Part shown: positions 23,810-37,160 of the stretch, in pieces
How positions within the stretch are numbered: the first letter of the stretch is position 1
Layout of the letters: each line of letters opens with the position of its first letter
Assembly (NCBI GenBank): GCA_026874595.1
Contig: CM049319.1
Location: forward strand, 41,829,973-41,893,972
Reading direction: 5' to 3'
DNA: 64,000 bases
DNA from: Sipunculus nudus
Taxonomy: Eukaryota > Annelida > Sipuncula > Golfingiida > Sipunculidae
The notes under the pieces: generated by a model
The model's database searches: none
What the model saw: only the letters and a program-made list of their open reading frames with translations
Told to the model about the DNA's origin: nothing
Translations under genes and position numbers: made by a program

Positions 23810-25167
23810 GCGTTATCTGATGCGAAAGAAGCGTTTTACAAGCTTCATTAGGCCATTTAGAAGCTGTTACAAACGTCGTTTTGGCTGAAATCAGCTCGGT
23901 TTTCGCGTAATACAAGATCGTGTTTTCTGCAAAAATGGCCGATTTAAATTGCGAAAGAAGCGTTTTCCAAGCTTCATTAGGCCATTTAGAAGCTGTTACA
24001 AACGTCGTTTTGGCCGAAATCAGCTCGGTTTTCGCGTAATACAAGATCGTGTTTTCTGCAAAAATGGCCGATTTAAATTGCGAAAGAAGGGTTTTACAAG
24101 CTTCATTAGGCCATTTAGAAGCTGTTACAAACGTCGTTTTGGCCGAAATCAGCTCGGTTTTCGCGTAATACAAGATCGTGTTTTCTGCAAAAATGGCCGA
24201 TTTAAATTGCGAAAGAAGCGTTTTACAAGCTTCATTAGGCCATTTAGAAGCTGTTACAAACGTCGTTTTGGCCGAAATCAGCTCGGTTTTCGCGTAATAC
24301 AAGATCGTGTTTTCTGCAAAAATGGCCGATTTAAATTGCGAAAGAAGCGTTTTACAAGCTTCATTAGGCCATTTAGAAGCTGTTACAAAAGTCGTTTTCG
24401 CCGAAATCAGCTCGGTTTTCGCGTAATACAAGATCGTGTTTTCTGCAAAAATGGCCGATTTAAATTGCGAAAGAAGCGTTTTACAAGCTTCATTAGGCCA
24501 TTTAGAAGCTGTTACAAACGTCGTTTTGGCCGAAATCAGCTCGGTTTTCGCGTAATACAAGATCGTGTTTTCTGCAAAAATGGCCGATTTAAATTGCGAG
24601 AGAAGCGTTTTACAAGCTTCATTAGGCCATTTAGAAGCTGTTACAAACGTCGTTTTCGCCGAAATCAGCTCGGTTTTCGCGTAATACAAGATCGTGTTTT
24701 CTGCAAAAATGGCCGATTTAAATTGCGAAAGAAGCGTTTTCCAAGCTTCATTAGGCCATTTAGAAGCTGTTACAAACGTCGTTTTGGCCGAAATCAGCTC
24801 GGTTTTCGCGTAATACAAGATCGTGTTTTCTGCAAAAATGGCCGATTTAAATTGCGAGAGAAGCGTTTTACAAGCTTCATTAGGCCATTTAGAAGCTGTT
24901 ACAAACGTCGTTTTGGCCGAAATCAGCTCGGTTTTCGCGTAATACAAGATCGTGTTTTCTGCAAAAATGGCCGATTTAAATTGCGAAAGAAGCGTTTTAC
25001 AAGCTTCATTAGGCCATTTAGAAGCTGTTACAAACGTCGTTTTGGCCGAAATCAGCTCGGTTTTCGCGTAATACAAGATCGTGTTTTCTGCAAAAATGGC
25101 CGATTTAAATTGCGAAAGAAGCGTTTTACAAGCTTCATTAGGCCATTTAGAAGCTGTTACAAACGTC
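23810..25167 (-). repeat. 11-monomer unit, copy 2 of the tandem duplication
   Basis: This is the second copy of the unit at 22391. The hypervariable patch (23810), GGCTGAAATC (23883) and all following rare variants sit at +1419. The match ends near 25168, where GTTTTCGCCG replaces the GTTTTGGCCG expected from copy 1. There is no third copy of the patch. Confidence 0.92.
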
Positions 25168-28100
25168 GTTTTCGCCGAAATCAGCTCGGTTTTCGCGTAA
25201 TACAAGATCGTGTTTTCTGCAAAAATGGCCGATTTAAATTGCGAAAGAAGCGTTTTACAAGCTTCATTAGGCCATTTAGAAGCTGTTACAAACGTCGTTT
25301 TGGCCGAAATCAGCTCGGTTTTCGCGTAATACAAGATCGTGTTTTCTGCAAAAATGGCCGATTTAAATTGCGAAAGAAGCGTTTTACAAGCTTCATTAGG
25401 CCATTTAGAAGCTGTTACAAACGTCGTTTTGGCCGAAATCAGCTCGGTTTTCGCGTAATACAAGATCGTGTTTTCTGCAAAAATGGCCGATTTAAATTGC
25501 GAAAGAAGCGTTTTACAAGCTTCATTAGGCCATTTAGAAGCTGTTACAAACGTCGTTTTGGCCGAAATCAGCTCGGTTTTCGCGTAATACAAGATCGTGT
25601 TTTCTGCAAAAATGGCCGATTTAAATTGCGAAAGAAGCGTTTTACAAGCTTCATTAGGCCATTTAGAAGCTGTTACAAACGTCGTTTTGGCCGAAATCAG
25701 CTCGGTTTTCGCGTAATACAAGATCGTGTTTTCTGCAAAAATGGCCGATTTAAATTGCGAAAGAAGCGTTTTACAAGCTTCATTAGGCCATTTAGAAGCT
25801 GTTACAAACGTCGTTTTGGCCGAAATCAGCTCGGTTTTCGCGTAATACAAGATCGTGTTTTCTGCAAAAATGGCCGATTTAAATTGCGAAAGAAGCGTTT
25901 TACAAGCTTCATTAGGCCATTTAGAAGCTGTTACAAACGTCGTTTTCGCCGAAATCAGCTCGGTTTTCGCGTAATACAAGATCGTGTTTTCTGCAAAAAT
26001 GGCCGATTTAAATTGCGAAAGAAGCGTTTTACAAGCTTCATTAGGCCATTTAGAAGCTGTTACAAACGTCGTTTTGGCCGAAATCAGCTCGGTTTTCGCG
26101 TAATACAAGATCGTGTTTTCTGCAAAAATGGCCGATTTAAATTGCGAAAGAAGCGTTTTACAAGCTTCATTAGGCCATTTAGAAGCTGTTACAAACGTCG
26201 TTTTCGCCGAAATCAGCTCGGTTTTCGCGTAATACAAGATCGTGTTTTCTGCAAAAATGGCCGATTTAAATTGCGAAAGAAGCGTTTTACAAGCTTCATT
26301 AGGCCATTTAGAAGCTGTTACAAACGTCGTTTTCGCCGAAATCAGCTCGGTTTTCGCGTAATACAAGATCGTGTTTTCTGCAAAAATGGCCGATTTAAAT
26401 TGCGAAAGAAGCGTTTTACAAGCTTCATTAGGCCATTTAGAAGCTGTTACAAACGTCGTTTTCGCCGAAATCAGCTCGGTTTTCGCGTAATACAAGATCG
26501 TGTTTTCTGCAAAAATGGCCGATTTAAATTGCGAAAGAAGCGTTTTACAAGCTTCATTAGGCCATTTAGAAGCTGTTACAAACGTCGTTTTGGCCGAAAT
26601 CAGCTCGGTTTTCGCGTAATACAAGATCGTGTTTTCTGCAAAAATGGCCGATTTAAATTGCGAAAGAAGCGTTTTACAAGCTTCATTAGGCCATTTAGAA
26701 GCTGTTACAAACGTCGTTTTGGCCGAAATCAGCTCGGTTTTCGCGTAATACAAGATCGTGTTTTCTGCAAAAATGGCCGATTTAAATTGCGAAAGAAGCG
26801 TTTTACAAGCTTCATTAGGCCATTTAGAAGCTGTTACAAACGTCGTTTTGGCCGAAATCAGCTCGGTTTTCGCGTAATACAAGATCGTGTTTTCTGCAAA
26901 AATGGCCGATTTAAATTGCGAAAGAAGCGTTTTACAAGCTTCATTAGGCCATTTAGAAGCTGTTACAAACGTCGTTTTGGCCGAAATCAGCTCGGTTTTC
27001 GCGTAATACAAGATCGTGTTTTCTGCAAAAATGGCCGATTTAAATTGCGAAAGAAGCGTTTTACAAGCTTCATTAGGCCATTTAGAAGCTGTTACAAACG
27101 TCGTTTTGGCCGAAATCAGCTCGGTTTTCGCGTAATACAAGATCGTGTTTTCTGCAAAAATGGCCGATTTAAATTGCGAAAGAAGCGTTTTACAAGCTTC
27201 ATTAGGCCATTTAGAAGCTGTTACAAACGTCGTTTTGGCCGAAATCAGCTCGGTTTTCGCGTAATACAAGATCGTGTTTTCTGCAAAAATGGCCGATTTA
27301 AATTGCGAAAGAAGCGTTTTACAAGCTTCATTAGGCCATTTAGAAGCTGTTACAAACGTCGTTTTGGCCGAAATCAGCTCGGTTTTCGCGTAATACAAGA
27401 TCGTGTTTTCTGCAAAAATGGCCGATTTAAATTGCGAAAGAAGGGTTTTACAAGCTTCATTAGGCCATTTAGAAGCTGTTACAAACGTCGTTTTGGCCGA
27501 AATCAGCTCGGTTTTCGCGTAATTCAAGATCGTGTTTTCTGCAAAAATGGCCGATTTAAATTGCGAAAGAAGCGTTTTACAAGCTTCATTAGGCCATTTA
27601 GAAGCTGTTACAAACGTCGTTTTGGCCGAAATCAGCTCGGTTTTCGCGTAATACAAGATCGTGTTTTCTGCAAAAATGGCCGATTTAAATTGCGAAAGAA
27701 GCGTTTTACAAGCTTCATTAGGCCATTTAGAAGATGTTACAAACGTCGTTTTGGCCGAAATCAGCTCGGTTTTCGCGTAATACAAGATCGTGTTTTCTGC
27801 AAAAATGGCCGATTTAAATTGCGAAAGAAGCGTTTTACAAGCTTCATTAGGCCATTTAGAAGCTGTTACAAACGTCGTTTTGGCCGAAATCAGCTCGGTT
27901 TTCGCGTAATACAAGATCGTGTTTTCTGCAAAAATGGCCGATTTAAATTGCGAAAGAAGCGTTTTACAAGCTTCATTAGGCCATTTAGAAGCTGTTACAA
28001 ACGTCGTTTTGGCCGAAATCAGCTCGGTTTTCGCGTAATACAAGATCGTGTTTTCTGCAAAAATGGCCGATTTAAATTGCGAAAGAAGCGTTTTACAAGC

Positions 28101-28600
28101 TTCATTAGGCCATTTAGAAGCTGTTACAAACGTCGTTTTCGCCGAAATCAGCTCGGTTTTCGCGTAATACAAGATCGTGTTTTCTGCAAAAATGGCCGAT
28201 TTAAATTGCGAAAGAAGCGTTTTACAAGCTTCATTAGGCCATTTAGAAGCTGTTACAAACGTCGTTTTCGCCGAAATCAGCTCGGTTTTCGCGTAATACA
28301 AGATCGTGTTTTCTGCAAAAATGGCCGATTTAAATTGCGAAAGAAGCGTTTTACAAGCTTCATTAGGCCATTTAGAAGCTGTTACAAACGTCGTTTTCGC
28401 CGAAATCAGCTCGGTTTTCGCGTAATACAAGATCGTGTTTTCTGCAAAAATGGCCGATTTAAATTGCGAAAGAAGCGTTTTACAAGCTTCATTAGGCCAT
28501 TTAGAAGCTGTTACAAACGTCGTTTTGGCCGAAATCAGCTCGGTTTTCGCGTAATACAAGATCGTGTTTTCTGCAAAAATGGCCGATTTAAATTGCGAAA

Positions 28601-30187
28601 GATGCGTTTTACAAGCTTCATTAGGCCATTTAGAAGCTGTTACAAACGTCGTTTTGGCCGAAATCAGCTCGGTTTTCGCGTAATACAAGATCGTGTTTTC
28701 TGCAAAAATGGCCGATTTAAATTGCGAAAGAAGCGTTTTACAAGCTTCATTAGGCCATTTAGAAGCTGTTACAAACGTCGTTTTGGCCGAAATCAGCTCG
28801 GTTTTCGCGTAATACAAGATCGTGTTTTCTGCAAAAATGGCCGATTTAAATTGCGAAAGAAGCGTTTTACAAGCTTCATTAGGCGATTTAGAAGCTGTTA
28901 CAAACGTCGTTTTCGCCGAAATCAGCTCGGTTTTCGCGTAATACAAGATCGTGTTTTCTGCAAAAATGGCCGATTTAAATTGCGAAAGAAGCGTTTTACA
29001 AGCTTCATTAGGCCATTTAGAAGCTGTTACAAACGTCGTTTTGGCCGAAATCAGCTCGGTTTTCGCGTAATACAAGATCGTGTTTTCTGCAAAAATGGCC
29101 GATTTAAATTGCGAAAGAAGCGTTTTACAAGCTTCATTAGGCCATTTAGAAGCTGTTACAAACGTCGTTTTGGCCGAAATCAGCTCGGTTTTCGCGTAAT
29201 ACAAGATCGTGTTTTCTGCAAAAATGGCCGATTTAAATTGCGAAAGAAGCTTTTTACAAGCTTCATTAGGCCATTTAGAAGCTGTTACAAACGTCGTTTT
29301 CGCCGAAATCAGCTCGGTTTTCGCGTAATACAAGATCGTGTTTTCTGCAAAAATGGCCGATTTAAATTGCGAAAGAAGCGTTTTACAAGCTTCATTAGGC
29401 CATTTAGAAGCTGTTACAAACGTCGTTTTGGCCGAAATCAGCTCGGTTTTCGCGTAATACAAGATCGTGTTTTCTGCAAAAATGGCCGATTTAAATTGCG
29501 AAAGAAGCGTTTTACAAGCTTCATTAGGCCATTTAGAAGCTGTTACAAACGTCGTTTTGGCCGAAATCAGCTCGGTTTTCGCGTAATACAAGATCGTGTT
29601 TTCTGCAAAAATGGCCGATTTAAATTGCGAAAGATGCGTTTTACAAGCTTCATTAGGCCATTTAGAAGCTGTTACAAACGTCGTTTTGGCCGAAATCAGC
29701 TCGGTTTTCGCGTAATACAAGATCGTGTTTTCTGCAAAAATGGCCGATTTAAATTGCGAAAGAAGCGTTTTACAAGCTTCATTAGGCCATTTAGAAGCTG
29801 TTACAAACGTCGTTTTGGCCGAAATCAGCTCGGTTTTCGCGTAATACAAGATCGTGTTTTCTGCAAAAATGGCCGATTTAAATTGCGAAAGATGCGTTTT
29901 ACAAGCTTCATTAGGCCATTTAGAAGCTGTTACAAACGTCGTTTTGGCCGAAATCAGCTCGGTTTTCGCGTAATACAAGATCGTGTTTTCTGCAAAAATG
30001 GCCGATTTAAATTGCGAAAGAAGCGTTTTACAAGCTTCATTAGGCCATTTAGAAGCTGTTACAAACGTCGTTTTGGCCGAAATCAGCTCGGTTTTCGCGT
30101 AATACAAGATCGTGTTTTCTGCAAAAATGGCCGATTTAAATTGCGAAAGAAGCGTTTTACAAGCTTCATTAGGCCATTTAGAAGCTA
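28601..30187 (-). repeat. Family A series with AGATGCG and GCTATTAC markers
   Basis: AGATGCG (28601), AGGCGATTTAG (28882), GCTTTTTAC (about 29250), AGATGCG (29632, 29891) and GAAGCTATTAC (30187). The AGATGCG and AGGCGATTT pair also occurs at 11961 and 12371, but there it is 129 bases further apart, so one copy has gained or lost exactly one monomer. The AGATGCG-to-GCTATTAC interval of 296 bases recurs at 36861-37157 and 41634-41930. Confidence 0.75.
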
Positions 30188-33100
30188 TTACAAACGTCGT
30201 TTTCGCCGAAATCAGCTCGGTTTTCGCGTAATACAAGATCGTGTTTTCTGCAAAAATGGCCGATTTAAATTGCGAAAGAAGCGTTTTACAAGCTTCATTA
30301 GGCCATTTAGAAGCTGTTACAAACGTCGTTTTGGCCGAAATCAGCTCGGTTTTCGCGTAATACAAGATCGTGTTTTCTGCAAAAATGGCCGATTTAAATT
30401 GCGAAAGAAGCGTTTTACAAGCTTCATTAGGCCATTTAGAAGCTGTTACAAACGTCGTTTTGGCCGAAATCAGCTCGGTTTTCGCGTAATACAAGATCGT
30501 GTTTTCTGCAAAAATGGCCGATTTAAATTGCGAAAGAAGCGTTTTACAAGCTTCATTAGGCCATTTAGAAGCTGTTACAAACGTCGTTTTGGCCGAAATC
30601 AGCTCGGTTTTCGCGTAATACAAGATCGTGTTTTCTGCAAAAATGGCCGATTTAAATTGCGAAAGAAGCGTTTTACAAGCTTCATTAGGCCATTTAGAAG
30701 CTGTTACAAACGTCGTTTTGGCCGAAATCAGCTCGTTTTCGCGTAATACAAGATCGTGTTTTTCTGCAAAAATGGCCGATTTAAATTGCGAAAGAAGCGT
30801 TTTACAAGCTTCATTAGGCCATTTAGAAGCTGTTACAAACGTCGTTTTGGCCGAAATCAGCTCGGTTTTCGCGTAATACAAGATCGTGTTTTCTGCAAAA
30901 ATGGCCGATTTAAATTGCGAAAGAAGCGTTTTACAAGCTTCATTAGGCCATTTAGAAGCTGTTACAAACGTCGTTTTGGCCGAAATCAGCTCGGTTTTCG
31001 CGTAATACAAGATCGTGTTTTCTGCAAAAATGGGCCGATTTAAATTGCGAGAGAAGCGTTTTACAAGCTTCATTAGGCCATTTAGAAGCTGTTACAAACG
31101 TCGTTTTGGCCGAAATCAGCTCGGTTTTCGCGTAATACAAGATCGTGTTTTCTGCAAAAATGGCCGATTTAAATTGCGAAAGAAGCGTTTTACAAGCTTC
31201 ATTAGGCCATTTAGAAGCTGTTACAAACGTCGTTTTGGCCGAAATCAGCTCGGTTTTCGCGTAATACAAGATCGTGTTTTCTGCAAAAATGGCCGATTTA
31301 AATTGCGAAAGAAGCGTTTTACAAGCTTCATTAGGCCATTTAGAAGCTGTTACAAACGTCGTTTTCGCCGAAATCAGCTCGGTTTTCGCGTAATACAAGA
31401 TCGTGTTTTCTGCAAAAATGGCCGATTTAAATTGCGAAAGAAGCGTTTTACAAGCTTCATTAGGCCATTTAGAAGCTGTTACAAACGTCGTTTTGGCCGA
31501 AATCAGCTCGGTTTTCGCGTAATACAAGATCGTGTTTTCTGCAAAAATGGCCGATTTAAATTGCGAAAGAAGCGTTTTACAAGCTTCATTAGGCCATTTA
31601 GAAGCTGTTACAAACGTCGTTTTGGCCGAAATCAGCTCGGTTTTCGCGTAATACAAGATCGTGTTTTCTGCAAAAATGGCCGATTTAAATTGCGAAAGAT
31701 GCGTTTTACAAGCTTCATTAGGCCATTTAGAAGCTGTTACAAACGTCGTTTTGGCCGAAATCAGCTCGGTTTTCGCGTAATACAAGATCGTGTTTTCTGC
31801 AAAAATGGCCGATTTAAATTGCGAAAGAAGCGTTTTACAAGCTTCATTAGGCCATTTAGAAGCTGTTACAAACGTCGTTTTGGCCGAAATCAGCTCGGTT
31901 TTCGCGTAATACAAGATCGTGTTTTCTGCAAAAATGGCCGATTTAAATTGCGAAAGAAGCGTTTTACAAGCTTCATTAGGCCATTTAGAAGCTGTTACAA
32001 ACGTCGTTTTGGCCGAAATCAGCTCGGGTTTTCGCGTAATACAAGATCGTGTTTTCTGCAAAAATGGCCGATTTAAATTGCGAAAGAAGCGTTTTACAAG
32101 CTTCATTAGGCCATTTAGAAGCTGTTACAAACGTCGTTTTGGCCGAAATCAGCTCGGTTTTCGCGTAATACAAGATCGTGTTTTCTGCAAAAATGGCCGA
32201 TTTAAATTGCGAAAGAAGCGTTTTACAAGCTTCATTAGGCCATTTAGAAGCTGTTACAAACGTCGTTTTGGCCGAAATCAGCTCGGTTTTCGCGTAATAC
32301 AAGATCGTGTTTTCTGCAAAAATGGGCCGATTTAAATTGCGAAAGATGCGTTTTACAAGCTTCATTAGGCCATTTAGAAGCTGTTACAAACGTCGTTTTG
32401 GCCGAAATCAGCTCGGTTTTCGCGTAATACAAGATCGTGTTTTCTGCAAAAATGGCCGATTTAAATTGCGAAAGAAGCGTTTTACAAGCTTCATTAGGCC
32501 ATTTAGAAGCTGTTACAAACGTCGTTTTGGCCGAAATCAGCTCGGTTTTCGCGTAATACAAGATCGTGTTTTCTGCAAAAATGGCCGATTTAAATTGCGA
32601 AAGAAGCGTTTTACAAGCTTCATTAGGCCATTTAGAAGCTGTTACAAACGTCGTTTTGGCCGAAATCAGCTCGGTTTTCGCGTAATACAAGATCGTGTTT
32701 TCTGCAAAAATGGCCGATTTAAATTGCGAAAGAAGCGTTTACAAGCTTCATTAGGCCATTTAGAAGCTGTTACAAACGTCGTTTTGGCCGAAATCAGCTC
32801 GGTTTTCGCGTAATACAAGATCGTGTTTTCTGCAAAAATGGCCGATTTAAATTGCGAAAGAAGCGTTTTACAAGCTTCATTAGGCCATTTAGAAGCTGTT
32901 ACAAACGTCGTTTTGGCCGAAATCAGCTCGGTTTTCGCGTAATACAAGATCGTGTTTTCTGCAAAAATGGCCGATTTAAATTGCGAAAGAAGCGTTTTAC
33001 AAGCTTCATTAGGCCATTTAGAAGCTGTTACAAACGTCGTTTTGGCCGAAATCAGCTCGGTTTTCGCGTAATACAAGATCGTGTTTTCTGCAAAAATGGC

Positions 33101-35959
33101 CGATTTAAATTGCGAAAGATGCGTTTACAAGCTTCATTAGGCCATTTAGAAGCTGTTACAAACGTCGTTTTGGCCGAAATCAGCTCGGTTTTCGCGTAAT
33201 ACAAGATCGTGTTTTCTGCAAAAATGGCCGATTTAAATTGCGAAAGAAGCGTTTTACAAGCTTCATTAGGCCATTTAGAAGCTGTTACAAACGTCGTTTT
33301 GGCCGAAATCAGCTCGGTTTTCGCGTAATACAAGATCGTGTTTTCTGCAAAAATGGCCGATTTAAATTGCGAAAGAAGCGTTTTACAAGCTTCATTAGGC
33401 CATTTAGAAGCTATTACAAACGTCGTTTTCGCCGAAATCAGCTCGGTTTTCGCGTAATACAAGATCGTGTTTTCTGCAAAAATGGCCGATTTAAATTGCG
33501 AAAGAAGCGTTTTACAAGCTTCATTAGGCCATTTAGAAGCTGTTACAAACGTCGTTTTGGCCGAAATCAGCTCGGTTTTCGCGTAATACAAGATCGTGTT
33601 TTCTGCAAAAATGGCCGATTTAAATTGCGAAAGAAGCGTTTTACAAGCTTCATTAGGCCATTTAGAAGCTGTTACAAACGTCGTTTTGGCCGAAATCAGC
33701 TCGGTTTTCGCGTAATACAAGATCGTGTTTTCTGCAAAAATGGCCGATTTAAATTGCGAAAGAAGCGTTTTACAAGCTTCATTAGGCCATTTAGAAGCTG
33801 TTACAAACGTCGTTTTGGCCGAAATCAGCTCGGTTTTCGCGTAATACAAGATCGTGTTTTCTGCAAAAATGGCCGATTTAAATTGCGAAAGAAGCGTTTT
33901 ACAAGCTTCATTAGGCCATTTAGAAGCTGTTACAAACGTCGTTTTGGCCCGAAATCAGCTCGGTTTTCGCGTAATACAAGATCGTGTTTTCTGCAAAAAT
34001 GGCCGATTTAAATTGCGAAAGAAGCGTTTTACAAGCTTCATTAGGCCATTTAGAAGCTGTTACAAACGTCGTTTTCGCCGAAATCAGCTCGGTTTTCGCG
34101 TAATACAAGATCGTGTTTTCTGCAAAAATGGCCGATTTAAATTGCGAAAGAAGCGTTTTACAAGCTTCATTAGGCCATTTAGAAGCTGTTACAAACGTCG
34201 TTTTCGCCGAAATCAGCTCGGTTTTTCGCGTAATACAAGATCGTGTTTTCTGCAAAAATGGCCGATTTAAATTGCGAAAGAAGCGTTTTACAAGCTTCAT
34301 TAGGCCATTTAGAAGCTGTTACAAAACGTCGTTTTCGCCGAAATCAGCTCGGTTTTCGCGTAATACAAGATCGTGTTTTCTGCAAAAATGGCCGATTTAA
34401 ATTGCGAAAGAAGCGTTTTACAAGCTTCATTAGGCCATTTAGAAGCTGTTACAAACGTCGTTTTGGCCGAAATCAGCTCGGTTTTCGCGTAATACAAGAT
34501 CGTGTTTTCTGCAAAAAATGGCCGATTTAAATTGCGAAAGATGCGTTTTACAAGCTTCATTAGGCCATTTAGAAGCTGTTACAAACGTCGTTTTGGCCGA
34601 AATCAGCTCGGTTTTCGCGTAATACAAGATCGTGTTTTCTGCAAAAATGGCCGATTTAAATGCGAAAGAAGCGTTTTACAAGCTTCATTAGGCCATTTAG
34701 AAGCTGTTACAAACGTCGTTTTGGCCGAAATCAGCTCGGTTTTCGCGTAATACAAGATCGTGTTTTCTGCAAAAATGGCCGATTTAAATTGCGAAAGAAG
34801 CGTTTTACAAGCTTCATTAGGCGATTTAGAAGCTGTTACAAAACGTCGTTTTCGCCGAAATCAGCTCGGTTTTCGCGTAATACAAGATCGTGTTTTCTGC
34901 AAAAATGGCCGATTTAAATTGCGAAAGAAGCGTTTTACAAGCTTCATTAGGCCATTAGAAGCTGTTACAAACGTCGTTTTGGCCGAAATCAGCTCGGTTT
35001 TCGCGTAATACAAGATCGTGTTTTCTGCAAAAATGGCCGATTTAAATTGCGAAAGAAGCGTTTTACAAGCTTCATTAGGCCATTTAGAAGCTGTTACAAA
35101 CGTCGTTTTGGCCGAAATCAGCTCGGTTTTCGCGTAATACAAGATCGTGTTTTCTGCAAAAATGGCCGATTTAAATTGCGAAGAAGCTTTTTACAAGCTT
35201 CATTAGGCCATTTAGAAGCTGTTACAAAACGTCGTTTTCGCCGAAATCAGCTCGGTTTTCGCGTAATACAAGATCGTGTTTTCTGCAAAAATGGCCGATT
35301 TAAATTGCGAAAGAAGCGTTTTACAAGCTTCATTAGGCCATTTAGAAGCTGTTACAAACGTCGTTTTCGCCGAAATCAGCTCGGTTTTCGCGTAATACAA
35401 GATCGTGTTTTCTGCAAAAATGGCCGATTTAAATTGCGAAAGAAGCGTTTTACAAGCTTCATTAGGCCATTTAGAAGATGTTACAAACGTCGTTTTGGCC
35501 GAAATCAGCTCGGTTTTCGCGTAATACAAGATCGTGTTTTCTGCAAAAAATGGCCGATTTAAATTGCGAAAGAAGCGTTTTACAAGCTTCATTAGGCCAT
35601 TTAGAAGCTGTTACAAACGTCGTTTTGGCCGAAATCAGCTCGGTTTTCGCGTAATACAAGATCGTGTTTTCTGCAAAAATGGCCGATTTAAATTGCGAAA
35701 GAAGCGTTTTACAAGCTTCATTAGGCCATTTAGAAGCTGTTACAAACGTCGTTTTGGCCGAAATCAGCTCGGTTTTCGCGTAATACAAGATCGTGTTTTC
35801 TGCAAAAATGGCCGATTTAAATTGCGAAAGAAGCGTTTTACAAGCTTCATTAGGCCATTTAGAAGCTGTTACAAACGTCGTTTTCGCCGAAATCAGCTCG
35901 GTTTTCGCGTAATACAAGATCGTGTTTTCTGCAAAAATGGCCGATTTAAATTGCGAAAG

Positions 35960-37160
35960 AAGGGTTTTACAAGCTTCATTAGCCATTTAGAAGCTGTTAC
36001 AAACGTCGTTTTGGCCGAAATCAGCTCGCTTTTCGCGTAATTCAAGATCGTGTTTTCTGCAAAAATGGCCGATTTAAATTGCGAAAGAAGCGTTTTACAA
36101 GCTTCATTAGGCCATTTAGAAGCTGTTACAAACGTCGTTTTGGCCGAAATCAGCTCGGTTTTCGCGTAATACAAGATCGTGTTTTCTGCAAAAATGGCCG
36201 ATTTAAATTGCGAAAGAAGCGTTTTACAAGCTTCATTAGGCCATTTAGAAGCTGTTACAAACGTCGTTTTGGCCGAAATCAGCTCGGTTTTCGCGTAATA
36301 CAAGATCGTGTTTTCTGCAAAAATGGCCGATTTAAATTGCGAAAGAAGCGTTTTACAAGCTTCATTAGGCCATTTAGAAGCTGTTACAAACGTCGTTTTG
36401 GCCGAAATCAGCTCGGTTTTCGCGTAATACAAGATCGTGTTTTCTGCAAAAATGGCCGATTTAAATTGCGAAAGAAGCGTTTTACAAGCTTCATTAGGCC
36501 ATTTAGAAGCTGTTACAAACGTCGTTTTGGCCGAAATCAGCTCGGTTTTCGCGTAATACAAGATCGTGTTTTCTGCAAAAATGGCCGATTTAAATTGCGA
36601 AAGATGCGTTTTACAAGCTTCATTAGGCCATTTAGAAGCTGTTACAAACGTCGTTTTGGCCGAAATCAGCTCGGTTTTCGCGTAATACAAGATCGTGTTT
36701 TCTGCAAAAATGGCCGATTTAAATTGCGAAAGAAGCGTTTTACAAGCTTCATTAGGCCATTTAGAAGCTGTTACAAACGTCGTTTTGGTCGAAATCAGCT
36801 CGGTTTTCGCGTAATACAAGATCGTGTTTTCTGCAAAAATGGCCGATTTAAATTGCGAAAGATGCGTTTTACAAGCTTCATTAGGCCATTTAGAAGCTGT
36901 TACAAACGTCGTTTTGGCCGAAATCAGCTCGGTTTTCGCGTAATACAAGATCGTGTTTTCTGCAAAAATGGCCGATTTAAATTGCGAAAGAAGCGTTTTA
37001 CAAGCTTCATTAGGCCATTTAGAAGCTGTCACAAACGTCGTTTTGGCCGAAATCAGCTCGGTTTTCGCGTAATACAAGATCGTGTTTTCTGCAAAAATGG
37101 CCGATTTAAATTGCGAAAGAAGCGTTTTACAAGCTTCATTAGGCCATTTAGAAGCTATTA
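35960..37160 (-). repeat. Segmental duplication S2, copy 1
   Basis: GAAGGG with AGCTCGC and GTAATTCAAG (36041), AGATGCG (36603), the otherwise rare GTTTTGGTCG (36788), AGATGCG (36861), GAAGCTGTCAC (37028) and GAAGCTATTAC (37157). The same six markers recur 4772-4773 bases (37 monomers) later, up to gap 2. Confidence 0.9.

Noticed and set aside
21918-31073. A 3051-codon minus-strand open frame and a 2265-codon plus-strand frame (23949-30746)
   Set aside because: Same cause as above. Frame length here simply measures the distance between indels.
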